Shown: positions 8,262 through 15,244, counted from the stretch's first letter. The stretch: DNA of 16,552 bases from UBA5499 sp002426275 (GCA_937888735.1 CALASN010000102.1:1-16552); one strand, 5' to 3'. Notes: generated by a model from the sequence alone, not told the origin. Numbers and translations are program-made.

Positions 8262-10571
8262 CTACCTTATAACAACGATGGGCAATGTGATGGCTGGTTT
8301 AGCAGAGGTTCCGTTTGTCCCAACCTCTATCCGCAGGAGGTATAAACCACTAGGAACCTTTCTCCCTGCCTCATCAGTACCTGCCCAGCTGGCCTGATGT
8401 CCTCCCACGGGCAAGGTGGCGGCAAGCACTGTTTTCACTAATCTGCCGGTCAAATTGTAAACTCTGATCTTCACTTCGGCATCCGGCGCCACCTGCTCAT
8501 CATTGCCGATCATGAAGAAGATCGAAACCGAATCGCGTACTCCGTCGCCATTGGGCGAGAAGATCTTGCCGGAAAGATAGACCTCGCTGAGGCTGACGGC
8601 TTCCCGCACCGTCTGCAAAGGCTCCAGCACGATCTGCAACGTCTCGTCTTGCTCCAGAGCCGCCTGAGCTTTCTTATAACCTTCTTTGTATACTGACACC
8701 GCATAGCTTTGATCTTCCTGCAAATCCAAAACGAATCTGCCCTCGTCGTCCGTATAAACCTTGCTGCCCAGTTTGTCTACATAGACTTCAGCGCCTGAGA
8801 TGGGAAGCAAGGTGTTCCTCTCGACTACGGTTCCGCCGCTGAAACGGGGCGTGACCGCGGCAAAAGCAGCCGGCTGGCTTTCCGCGCCAAACTCGTTCTC
8901 CGCCGTGAGAAGATAATAATACGTCTGCCCGGAGACGATGTCCTGATCCTGGACGCCGCCGGTATTTCCCGCCAGATGACTGAATTTGAGGGTGTCAGGA
9001 CTTGGCGTTCCCTGGACAGCGGCTCTATAGACGTTATAATAGCTCGCAGCCGGATCAGGCTGCCAACTGAGATGCACAGTTCCTTTCTCCGCTTTGATCT
9101 GAAGCCCGGCTGGCGCCTCAGGCGCCTCTGCAGAACCTGCCTGCAGCAGCTGATCCAGCTGCCGGCTCTCTCCCAAAGCTACGGTAACCGGCACGCTGAG
9201 GGTTTCATAGCCGGCTTTGCTGTAGATAAGGTTAAAAGAGCCCACCGGCAAGTAAAGCGCATAGCTGCCGTCGCTTTCTGTGAACACATATTGTCCTGTT
9301 TCCTTCACGCTCACCAGAGCGCCTGCCGCAGGTCCAACTGAGTCGCTCAGCGTTCCGGATATGGCGCCCACTGTCCGGGTGATGGTCGCCTGCGCATAAA
9401 AGCTCGTCTGCTCGCCGAGGATAGCCCTTGCCTGCAAATGGTTTTCTCCCGGCTGCAGAGGTACGTCAAAGAAACAGCGGCCGTTTGCGTCGGCTTGCTT
9501 GGAACTCGCCGGTTCGCTTCCCCGCGCCAACTCCACCGTGGCCAGCGGCTGCGTTCTGATCGGCACCCTCACTACGCCGGCGGTCGTCTCGGCCGGAAGA
9601 TCAAGCTCGGGTACAAACGGGCCGTAGACCGCAAACTCGTTCAAGTAAGCCCAATTATTGTTATCCGCGAATTGGTGCAGCGTGATCTTGACGGCGGTTG
9701 CCACCACGGGCTCGGACAGCTTATAGAGCGCTTCCGGCTCGGTATTGCCCCAATCGCTGACCACCTGCCGCCAGATTCCGCCCGTGCGAACCTCGATCGT
9801 ATACGCTGTGGGCATGAAAACAGTAGGCGCCAGTTTGGTGCTTTTGTCCAATCTGATTTTATCCACCAGGCGCGCTTCGGGAAATTCCACAGCCAGCCAC
9901 GGATTGGTGGCAGGCCACTCGCTAGGTACCCAGCCTGTGGAGCTGAGGCCGTCCACAGCATATTTCGCCTGATAAGAAGGGTGTTCTGTAGAGAATGATA
10001 AGCTGGCGCCCCAGTAGCCGCTGCTGAGCGGCGCGTTTGCGGCCAGAGGATCGCAAAACAGCTGCCACTCCATGATTTGGCTGTTTTGATTTGGCACCCA
10101 AGTATCTTCAATTAAAAGTCGAACATATCTGTAGCTTACAGTTGAAAAAACTGTGATTTCAGCTTTACACGCGTTGGGATGGGTAAAGTCCGCGATTTTC
10201 TCCCAAAGACTATCGTCGGCAGGATTCTGCCAGGCCGCCAGATTATTGGAGCCCTCCAGACGGCCTTCTTTGGGCGTAAAGAAATTTCCAGCAGAAGTGT
10301 TCCTCGTGTTCAGCAGCAAACTGGAATTAAACTCCCGCTCCGCGCCCAAATCCACCGCCAGCCACTGCGGATGAGGATTTGTCGATACCCAGGCGGACAG
10401 CGGACCATACGAATCGATGCCGTCCACGGCCAGTTCAGGCGGATACGGACCCTGATGGCCGCTGTCTTTTACGGGCCGCGTGAGATTGAGATTTTCCAGG
10501 GCAAAAGCGCAGGGCAGAAAAGCCGAGACAAAAAACAGTAATGTTGCGAGAAATATTCCCCTGATTTTCAC
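8262..10571 (-). CDS. Exported protein: two discoidin domains, regulatory-like/FN3 modules, FlgD-type C-terminus
   Basis: The protein has 769 residues, with a GTG start at 10571 preceded by AGGGGGG nine bases upstream. The signal peptide is about 1-24 (CAFA|LE). Discoidin domains lie at 28-173 (ELAVDG, WLAVDLGAEREF, YRYVRLLIED) and 182-317 (AVDGLSSTGW, WLAVEFPEARLVDKIRLD, LNEFAVYG). An Ig-like linker at 320-398 is followed by a carboxypeptidase-regulatory-like domain 400-470 (TESDGSYALYLPVG), FN3 484-576 (VHLSWQPDPAASYYNVYRA), a second regulatory-like domain 578-650 (TDDEGRFVLDL) and a FlgD-type domain 662-769 (FSPNGDGVRDSVSI, IRVYNLTGRLVKTV, VPSGLYLLRIEV, ending LPIVVIR). It leads the surface-protein block and stops 13 bases before the next start. 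Base composition is uneven: much of the gene is GC-rich, but part of the first discoidin is AT-rich. Glycan binding at the surface is the likely job; no enzyme domain is visible. Confidence 0.86.
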   Translation of the reverse strand: MKIRGIFLATLLFFVSAFLPCAFALENLNLTRPVKDSGHQGPYPPELAVDGIDSYGPLSAWVSTNPHPQWLAVDLGAEREFNSSLLLNTRNTSAGNFFTPKEGRLEGSNNLAAWQNPADDSLWEKIADFTHPNACKAEITVFSTVSYRYVRLLIEDTWVPNQNSQIMEWQLFCDPLAANAPLSSGYWGASLSFSTEHPSYQAKYAVDGLSSTGWVPSEWPATNPWLAVEFPEARLVDKIRLDKSTKLAPTVFMPTAYTIEVRTGGIWRQVVSDWGNTEPEALYKLSEPVVATAVKITLHQFADNNNWAYLNEFAVYGPFVPELDLPAETTAGVVRVPIRTQPLATVELARGSEPASSKQADANGRCFFDVPLQPGENHLQARAILGEQTSFYAQATITRTVGAISGTLSDSVGPAAGALVSVKETGQYVFTESDGSYALYLPVGSFNLIYSKAGYETLSVPVTVALGESRQLDQLLQAGSAEAPEAPAGLQIKAEKGTVHLSWQPDPAASYYNVYRAAVQGTPSPDTLKFSHLAGNTGGVQDQDIVSGQTYYYLLTAENEFGAESQPAAFAAVTPRFSGGTVVERNTLLPISGAEVYVDKLGSKVYTDDEGRFVLDLQEDQSYAVSVYKEGYKKAQAALEQDETLQIVLEPLQTVREAVSLSEVYLSGKIFSPNGDGVRDSVSIFFMIGNDEQVAPDAEVKIRVYNLTGRLVKTVLAATLPVGGHQASWAGTDEAGRKVPSGLYLLRIEVGTNGTSAKPAITLPIVVIR

Positions 10572-10781
10572 AACCCAATTCCCCCCTCGTAGCTATAGGC
10601 GACGATTATGCCTTGAGATCCTTAAGGTATAACCGCGCAGCGTAATACTGGACAGATAAAATTCCTCCAGCCTCTGGAGAAGATTAACCGCTTTAATGTT
10701 ACAGCTAACATTTAAACCGGATCGAAGAAGCGCCTCACAGTAGACCCTTGAAACGCTTCTGAACCGAACGGCTTCTCCCGT
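10572..10781. other. 210-base spacer between solute-binding and surface genes, with inverted repeats
   Basis: No ORF is convincing here. Three inverted repeats are visible: 10688-10720 (listed separately), a compact hairpin CTCCAG-CCT-CTGGAG at 10665-10679, and a 7-base stem at 10726-10732 with 10754-10760 around a 21-base loop. On the minus strand the compact hairpin is followed only by AATTTTATC, too weak to call a good terminator. The spacer may attenuate or process the transcript so that the solute-binding and surface-protein genes are expressed at different levels. I found no convincing -35/-10 pair for a second promoter. Confidence 0.5.
10688..10720. repeat. Imperfect inverted repeat (possible operator or mRNA hairpin)
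   Basis: The core is AATGTTA-CAGC-TAACATT (10695-10712), a perfect 7-base repeat around 4 bases. It extends through TTT/AAA and CCG/CGG with one bulge (10713) and one C/C mismatch (10691/10717), for about 13 pairs in all. The half-site TGTTA/TAACA also occurs in the palindrome at the regulator promoter (13373-13384), but there the halves abut. It could be a second, relaxed site for the regulator or simply an intercistronic hairpin. Confidence 0.5.
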
Positions 10782-12167
10782 CTATTTCACCTGAGATAGA
10801 AAACGGCCTTCAAAGCTTTTTGCCGCCTTCTGCAGTAACTGCCGCGGATTTGTCTTTTTCTTCGTCAGCACGGACTGCACCACCGGCGAAAGATACTCGT
10901 TATATAATTGCTGTGCGAAAAACGGCGGCTCAGGCTTGATATATTTGCTGGCTTCCTGCCACACGCCTGGAAAATCCACCAGCACGTCTTTGTATTCCTT
11001 TGCTGTCTGGCGCATGTTTTGATCCAATTCGCCTGTAAAGATGGGAATGGAAGATATCTTGCTCACCCGGCCTTGCTGCCTCATTTGTTCGCCTGTTTGC
11101 TTCACAAACTCGGGACTTACGCTCTTGAGCAACTTCCAAGTGATCCATTTAAAGGCGGCCTCCTGAACCTCTTTGGGTCTATTGGGATTGATGATGCAGT
11201 AATCTCCGCCCAGCTGATTCGCCCTTCCCGCGGGTCCAGCGGGAAGAAGCGCCATCCCGATCTCATCCATTTTCATGCCGTACTGATTGATCAGGGTCGG
11301 CGCCCAATCATTTGTGCCGTTGGTCATGGCGATCTGTCCCGAGGCAAAAAGCGGCCAGATATCTTGAGTCGCCAGCAGCAAATTTGGCTGCAGGCAATCG
11401 TACTTCCAGCGCAAATCGCGAACGAACTCAAAGGCTTTTACTGCTTCGGGCTCCCCAAAGGCAGCCCGCCACTTGCCCGCGACTTCCTTTTCAAAATCCC
11501 CGCCTGCCTGCCAGACCCAATTGAGCATTCCCCAGCCGGCATAGGCGTCTTTGCCGTAAATGCCGTAACCGGAAATGTTCTTCTTCCTGTTGGTGAGCTT
11601 CTGCGCAGTCCTGGCAAACTCTTCCCAATTTTCGGGCACCAGATAATCGCCGTCGCCCTCCACCAAACCCGCGTCGCGGAAGAGCTTCTTGTTATACCAC
11701 AGGCCAATAATGTAGCCGCTCATGGGCAGCGCATAATAGCGGCCGTCGCGTTTGAACGGTTCCAGCATAGACATGTTCAGCTGATCCCGATATTCCCACT
11801 TGTTGATCATTTCCGTCAGGTCCAAAGCATAGCCTCTTTCCGCCACATAACCTTCCGTGGCGAAAAGGCCGATTACGTCTTCGGCCGTTCCCCCGGCCAT
11901 GCTTGTGGAGAAACTATCCGGCGAATAGCCGCGGGATGACCATTTGATTTCAATGTTGGGATAGATTTCATTGAATTCGGCGATATCTTTTTTCATATTT
12001 TTGATCCCAATCTCGTCCGTCTCTTTGGGACCGCCGTTTACTACAACCACTATTTTGTCCCCTGAGCTTTGTTTGGCCTGCTGATCTGTCTTCTGCCTGC
12101 TGATTCCCCAGCCGGCTAAAACTGCCACAACGACTACCCCCAAAATTAACCAAAGCTTTTTCGACAT
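10782..12167 (-). CDS. ABC sugar transporter-type extracellular solute-binding protein (family 1)
   Basis: The protein is 461 residues from the ATG at 12167 (MSKKLWLILG); SD AGGGAG lies about 7 bases upstream, so the longer in-frame starts at 12203 and 12185 are unlikely. An N-terminal hydrophobic segment (about residues 5-20) is followed by the mature two-lobed fold: IVVVVNGGP; EFNEIYPNIEIKW; GGTAEDVIGLFATEGYVAERG; ALPMSGYIIGLWYNKKLFRDAG; FASGQIAMTNGTNDW; and, near the C-terminal lobe, AAFKWITWKLL. These match extracellular solute-binding family 1, which delivers oligosaccharides to ABC permeases. Oddly, the expected lipobox Cys is absent: the position reads LAGW, so it is not a standard lipoprotein and may be released or anchored by the uncleaved helix. 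No permease or ATPase gene lies nearby in the window. It follows the regulator by 64 bases without a terminator and is probably induced with it. Confidence 0.88.
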   Translation of the reverse strand: MSKKLWLILGVVVVAVLAGWGISRQKTDQQAKQSSGDKIVVVVNGGPKETDEIGIKNMKKDIAEFNEIYPNIEIKWSSRGYSPDSFSTSMAGGTAEDVIGLFATEGYVAERGYALDLTEMINKWEYRDQLNMSMLEPFKRDGRYYALPMSGYIIGLWYNKKLFRDAGLVEGDGDYLVPENWEEFARTAQKLTNRKKNISGYGIYGKDAYAGWGMLNWVWQAGGDFEKEVAGKWRAAFGEPEAVKAFEFVRDLRWKYDCLQPNLLLATQDIWPLFASGQIAMTNGTNDWAPTLINQYGMKMDEIGMALLPAGPAGRANQLGGDYCIINPNRPKEVQEAAFKWITWKLLKSVSPEFVKQTGEQMRQQGRVSKISSIPIFTGELDQNMRQTAKEYKDVLVDFPGVWQEASKYIKPEPPFFAQQLYNEYLSPVVQSVLTKKKTNPRQLLQKAAKSFEGRFLSQVK

Positions 12168-12231
12168 ATTAACACTCCCTTGCATATTGGATTCGACTCT
12201 CATGGATTAAGAAAAATGACTAAAAGGAGGG

Positions 12232-13329
12232 TTACGTTGAATTACGGATAATCAATTGCGTCGGTAAAAGGATATTTTGCTTTTCTTCAGAGGCCGCATT
12301 TTTAGCATTAGCGAAGATCGACATCGCCCGTCTTCCTAATTCATAGCGCGGCACCTCGACCGTGGTCAATTCGGGATAGAGACGGGTTGTAATGGGCAAA
12401 TTGCCATAGCCGACGATGGCCAACTCCTCCGGGACTTTCAAATCCAGCTTCTGCGCCGTTTGCAGCACCTTTGTGGCGGCTATATCGTCGCCGCAGAAAA
12501 TAGCGGTGGGCCTTGGGGATAACGCTAATAACTCGTCAATCAATGGCGCCAAGCGCTCGCGCTCCGTATAGGGACATTGCTTAAGCAAACCCGGTTCCAA
12601 TGCTAAGCCTGCCTCAAAGATGGCTTTTTTGAAACCTGCGAACTTCTGCCTGTCAACGTCAAATTTCTCCACCATGCCGCCTAAATAACCAATTTTTTTG
12701 TGTCCCAGCGCCAGTAAATGCTTAGTGGCTTCATAAGCGCCTCCGGCCCAATCGACGGTGATCCAATTCCCTAAAGTGGAAGTATAGTTCAGCACTACAA
12801 ACGGAATTCTGTTTGTTTTCAGCCTTTTCAGTTCAATGCTTTTTATCTGTTCTGCGGTAATGAAAACGCCGCCTAATTCCTTATCCATCACCTCCCCCAA
12901 GCAAAAATGGCCTTCCTGGATCCCCGGAGTTTGGCTGTTGAAGGTTAAAAGCATGATCCTATAGCCCAAATCCCGCGCCACATCGTCGAGTCCCCGCATC
13001 ACATCGTTGAAATAAGAGTCGGCGTTGACCTCTGTCCTATGTAAAACTAACCCCAATGTCTTCGATGCCTCGTTCTTAGACCCAGGCCCCGCCACAAAGG
13101 TGCCTTTGCCCTGCACGCGGACGATTAACCCTTCTGTCACTAAATCGCCAAGCGCCCTGCTGACCGTAACTCTGCTTACGCCCAGGCGATTGCAAAAAGC
13201 TTCCTCGGTTGGCATCAGCTCTCCGGGTTTCCAGTCGCCGCGCAGGATGCCGCGGCGCAGAATCTCTTTCACTTGGTAATATAAGGGCCTTGGATCGCCT
13301 TTATCAATTTGCCAGACTGCATTTTCCAT
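12232..13329 (-). CDS. GntR-type DNA-binding / LacI-type sensor transcriptional regulator (AraR-like)
   Basis: The protein is 365 residues from the ATG at 13329, chosen because SD GAGGGAT lies 5 bases upstream; the longer start at 13371 has no SD. Residues about 12-80 are a GntR winged helix (PLYYQVKEILRRGILRGDW, MPTEEAFCNRLGVSRVTVSRAL, GLIVRVQGKGTFVAG). Residues about 92-365 are a LacI/periplasmic-binding-like sensor (LGLVLHR, GGVFITAE, VDWAGGAYEATKHLLALGHKKIGYLGG, PTAIFCGDDIAA, LAIVGYGN, LTTVEVPRYELGRRA). This combination is known from AraR-type repressors that release DNA on binding a sugar. It heads the cluster, just upstream of the solute-binding protein gene, and a perfect palindrome overlaps its predicted start site. 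Autorepression with control of the downstream operon is therefore likely. The effector cannot be read from sequence; arabinose is only one possibility. Confidence 0.92.
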   Translation of the reverse strand: MENAVWQIDKGDPRPLYYQVKEILRRGILRGDWKPGELMPTEEAFCNRLGVSRVTVSRALGDLVTEGLIVRVQGKGTFVAGPGSKNEASKTLGLVLHRTEVNADSYFNDVMRGLDDVARDLGYRIMLLTFNSQTPGIQEGHFCLGEVMDKELGGVFITAEQIKSIELKRLKTNRIPFVVLNYTSTLGNWITVDWAGGAYEATKHLLALGHKKIGYLGGMVEKFDVDRQKFAGFKKAIFEAGLALEPGLLKQCPYTERERLAPLIDELLALSPRPTAIFCGDDIAATKVLQTAQKLDLKVPEELAIVGYGNLPITTRLYPELTTVEVPRYELGRRAMSIFANAKNAASEEKQNILLPTQLIIRNST

Positions 13330-13372
13330 TTTTGATCCCTCATTAAATACTTTAGAACATAATTTAAACATA

Positions 13373-13384
13373 TTGTTATAACAA
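13373..13384. promoter_or_regulatory. Perfect palindromic operator candidate TTGTTATAACAA
   Basis: A 12-base perfect palindrome, extended to ATnTTGTTATAACAAnAT at 13370-13387, lies just downstream of the predicted -10 box and over the likely transcription start. GntR-family operators commonly have GT...AC-centred dyads, as here (GTTATAAC). The position is classic for repression by blocking initiation, and the nearest candidate protein is the GntR/LacI-type regulator encoded immediately downstream. Confidence 0.65.
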
Positions 13385-13388
13385 CATT

Positions 13389-13417
13389 ACTATATAACAT
13401 AAAAACGCTATTAGCAA
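13389..13417 (-). promoter_or_regulatory. Sigma70/sigmaA-type promoter of the regulator operon
   Basis: On the minus strand, TTGCTA (13417-13412) is separated by exactly 17 bases from TATAGT (13394-13389); each box has one or two mismatches to consensus. The expected start lies near 13382, inside the palindrome, giving a leader of about 50 bases to the regulator ATG at 13329. It is probably the main promoter for the regulator, the solute-binding protein and perhaps the whole surface cluster. Confidence 0.6.
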
Positions 13418-13586
13418 AGTATGCTGAAGCACCCTTAAGCTGCTAATCTTTAACTAGCATTTAAGATCTTTGTAATGCTCCGTTTTTCATTTATTTACAA
13501 AAATTTAAATGTTTTCCTGCTATAATGGGATTATAATTCTTATGCCGCCACTGGATTTTATTGTGAAATCAAATCTTTACGCTCAT
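13418..13586. other. AT-rich intergenic stretch, no gene seen
   Basis: Together with the operator and promoter this belongs to the 355-base gap between the PLP-enzyme gene and the regulator. It is strongly AT-rich. A plus-strand extended -10 motif, TGC-TATAAT (13518-13526), stands out but lacks a good -35 box and leads only into the terminator hairpin at 13587. I see no supported coding sequence. Confidence 0.5.
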
Positions 13587-13632
13587 AAAAAAATAGCCCC
13601 TTCTACTCAGCATAGATTAAGGAGCTATTTTA
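13587..13632 (-). terminator. Rho-independent terminator of the PLP-enzyme gene
   Basis: On the minus strand the arms AAAATAGCTCCTT and AAGGGGCTATTTT (one mismatch) enclose a loop of about 19 bases, and the descending arm continues into a run of T (TTTTTTT, ending at 13587). It sits 52 bases beyond the stop of the PLP enzyme and separates that gene from the regulator operon. On the plus strand the hairpin is followed only by a short T run, so it is mainly directional. Confidence 0.82.
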
Positions 13633-13684
13633 TCGGTATTCACAAGCTTACAAGGGCACCACCGCAAAGAAAGAAGTCTTGGCA

Positions 13685-14881
13685 TTAGCTTCTATCATTA
13701 CTCTTTAAGCCAGCCTGCGCGAGCGCCTGTTCAATGTCGGCGATGAGATCATCGGCATCTTCAAGGCCTACGCTGAACCGAAGGTGCCCTCCTGAAAATT
13801 CCTGGGGATAGAAATGGTTGCGCTCGTCGTCCGGTCCTGTAAAGACGATCAAGCTCTCGTCATGGCCCAGGGATACGGCCGGAATGATGATTTTCAAGGA
13901 ATTGACGAATTTATTGTGCGCGGCGGGGTCAGCTCTGAGCGCAAAAGCGATGATCCCGGAATACAGCGACATTTGCTTTTTGGCGATCTCATGCTGCGGA
14001 TGGCTTTCCAAGCCGGGATAGTAGACGAATTTTACCGCCGGGTTCGCTTCCAGGTATCGCGCGATCTTGAGGGCGCTTTCGCTGTGCTGCCGCATACGCA
14101 GCGGCAGCGTGACGACCCCGCGCATGATCAACCAGGCGTTAAACGGGCTGATGATGCCGCCAAGATTTACCATTGCTTGGCGCTTAATCTTATCGATGAG
14201 CTCTCTTCTGCCAATCACCGCGCCGCCCAACGAGTCGCCGTGGCCGTTTATGTATTTGGTAAGGCTGTGGATCACAAGATCGGCGCCAAGCGCCAATGGA
14301 TGCTGCAGATATGGCGAGGCGAAGGTGCTGTCAACCGAAAGCAGCGCGCCCGCCTGCTTTGCGATCTTAGCGATTTCGGCGATATCGCTGATCCTTGTGG
14401 TGGGATTGCCAGGCGTTTCGATGTGGATCAGCTTCGTATTGGGACGCACGGCTTTTCGCAACGCATCAAGGTCTGCGGTATCCACAAGCGTGGCTTCAAT
14501 ATTGTACTTTTCCGGAAGGTATTGGTGCAACAGCCGGTAGACAGCGATGTACGACACATCAGAGCAAACCACATGATCGCCGGATTTCAGAAACGTGAAG
14601 AACGTCCCCGCCAGCGCCGAAACCCCGCTGCCCAGCACGACGCAGTCCTCACTGTCCTCGATCGCCGCGAGCTTCTGCTGCAGATAGGTTTGGTTCGCCG
14701 ATGTATTCCTGGTGTACAGCAATAGATTCGGATCGCTCCAGTTTATATTGGAAGCATCTTCCGGCAGCTTGTAACTGTTCGCCATGATGATCGGACGACG
14801 GATCGCTCCCGTTTCCGCGTCGATATCATTTCCAGCGTGCACACATTTAGTTAAAAAGCCTCTTTCCCCATGTTCAGACAT
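13685..14881 (-). CDS. Trans-sulfuration family PLP-dependent enzyme (Cys/Met metabolism)
   Basis: The 398-residue length is normal for the cystathionine gamma-synthase / cystathionine gamma-lyase / methionine gamma-lyase family of cytosolic enzymes. Visible landmarks: YTR (Y57, R59) for cofactor phosphate from the partner subunit; LGSGVSAL (83-90); Y111 stacking position (DVSYIAVYRL); IETPGNPT (154-161); D184 in SVDST, which pairs with the pyridine nitrogen; the Schiff-base lysine K209 in HSLTKYINGHGD; and R368 in LRFSVGLED for the substrate carboxylate. The usual YSRSGNPT segment reads YTRNTSANQT and the SLGG-E-S-L loop reads SLGHDESL, so the exact reaction (synthase, gamma- or beta-lyase, sulfhydrylase) cannot be fixed. 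Start ATG 14881 has SD-like GGTGAT about 7 bases upstream. It has its own terminator and appears unrelated to the surface cluster. Confidence 0.9.
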   Translation of the reverse strand: MSEHGERGFLTKCVHAGNDIDAETGAIRRPIIMANSYKLPEDASNINWSDPNLLLYTRNTSANQTYLQQKLAAIEDSEDCVVLGSGVSALAGTFFTFLKSGDHVVCSDVSYIAVYRLLHQYLPEKYNIEATLVDTADLDALRKAVRPNTKLIHIETPGNPTTRISDIAEIAKIAKQAGALLSVDSTFASPYLQHPLALGADLVIHSLTKYINGHGDSLGGAVIGRRELIDKIKRQAMVNLGGIISPFNAWLIMRGVVTLPLRMRQHSESALKIARYLEANPAVKFVYYPGLESHPQHEIAKKQMSLYSGIIAFALRADPAAHNKFVNSLKIIIPAVSLGHDESLIVFTGPDDERNHFYPQEFSGGHLRFSVGLEDADDLIADIEQALAQAGLKSNDRS

Positions 14882-15058
14882 CTTAAAATCACCGCTTCCC
14901 TATCTAAGTAAATCTTAATTATTCTCTCCCCCAAAACGCCAGCATCATAAGGAGTAACTAACATAATTTCATCAAATCATCGTTCGGCCAAGGCTACCTG
15001 GATCCCAGTGTCTTCCCCGCCGGTTAGTAAACAGCGTTTCTTCTAAATGATCTCAACG
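14882..15058. other. Upstream region of the PLP-enzyme gene, nothing firm
   Basis: No gene is supported and no riboswitch consensus was recognised, including the SAM-I type that would suit a sulfur-metabolism gene. On the minus strand, short open stretches exist (for example an ATG at 14957-14955 that reads 38 codons and overlaps the enzyme start), but without a ribosome binding site. I could not identify a convincing promoter. Confidence 0.4.
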
Positions 15059-15090
15059 AAAAAAGCCAGCAGATACAAACTGCCGGCCTT
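15059..15090 (-). terminator. Rho-independent terminator of the small Cys-rich peptide gene
   Basis: On the minus strand, AAGGCCGGCAG (15090-15080) pairs with CTGCTGGCTT (15072-15063): ten pairs including one G-T, with one bulged G. The loop is TTTGTAT and the stem runs into TTTTTT (ending at 15059). It lies 28 bases beyond the stop codon of the 41-residue peptide ORF. Confidence 0.82.
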
Positions 15091-15118
15091 CTACATTCTC
15101 CTCAATAAAAAATGTCTT

Positions 15119-15244
15119 TTAAAGTCTCGGGCTGGCAAGATCTGGTTTAGGCATACCGCAACACATATGCGGGCACATAGCAACGCACATCATCATGCAG
15201 TTAACCGACTTACACGCTAAATTGTCCAGAGATCTTTTTGCCAT
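15119..15244 (-). CDS. 41-residue Cys/Met-rich small peptide
   Basis: The ATG at 15244 opens a 42-codon frame (TAA at 15121-15119). SD GGGGGCG lies just upstream. A near-consensus promoter and a strong terminator bracket it as a complete monocistronic unit, which makes translation likely despite its size. The N-terminus is basic and polar (MAKRSLDNLA). The centre has six Cys at 11, 16, 20, 24, 28 and 29 (C-x4-C-x3-C-x3-C-x3-CC) and seven Met in all, and residues 19-30 read as three Met-Cys-x-x tetrads (MCVA, MCPH, MCCG). The tail is Pro/Lys-rich (PKPDLASPRL). I recognise no family. The regular Cys spacing resembles precursors of thioether-bridged peptides (sactipeptide/ranthipeptide type) in general layout; the Cys/Met/His content would equally suit Cu(I) or other soft-metal binding. 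No radical SAM or other maturation gene lies in the window. Confidence 0.72.
   Translation of the reverse strand: MAKRSLDNLACKSVNCMMMCVAMCPHMCCGMPKPDLASPRL

Noticed and set aside
10908..11939. 343-codon plus-strand ORF antisense to the solute-binding protein gene
   Set aside because: It is a shadow of a well-supported gene: no signal of a real protein family, and the opposite frame carries clear family motifs.
13518..13690. Plus-strand extended -10 (TGC-TATAAT) and a 48-codon ORF from ATG 13542
   Set aside because: There is no good -35 box or SD, and the ORF runs straight through the terminator hairpin of the opposing gene. It is probably chance in AT-rich DNA.
13814..14725. 303-codon plus-strand ORF antisense to the PLP enzyme
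   Set aside because: The minus frame carries the full set of PLP-enzyme catalytic landmarks; the antisense frame has none.
14841..14957. Minus-strand 38-codon ORF (ATG 14957) overlapping the PLP-enzyme start
   Set aside because: It has no ribosome binding site and no recognisable content; it overlaps the well-supported enzyme start.
14882..14990. SAM-type riboswitch ahead of the sulfur amino-acid enzyme
   Set aside because: I looked for the conserved SAM-I core and a leader terminator and found neither.
14940..15058. Possible coding remnants on either strand (for example GQGYLDPSVFPAG on plus, NRRGRHWDPGSLGRT on minus)
   Set aside because: Both are short, bounded by stops and conflict with each other; neither matches a family I know.
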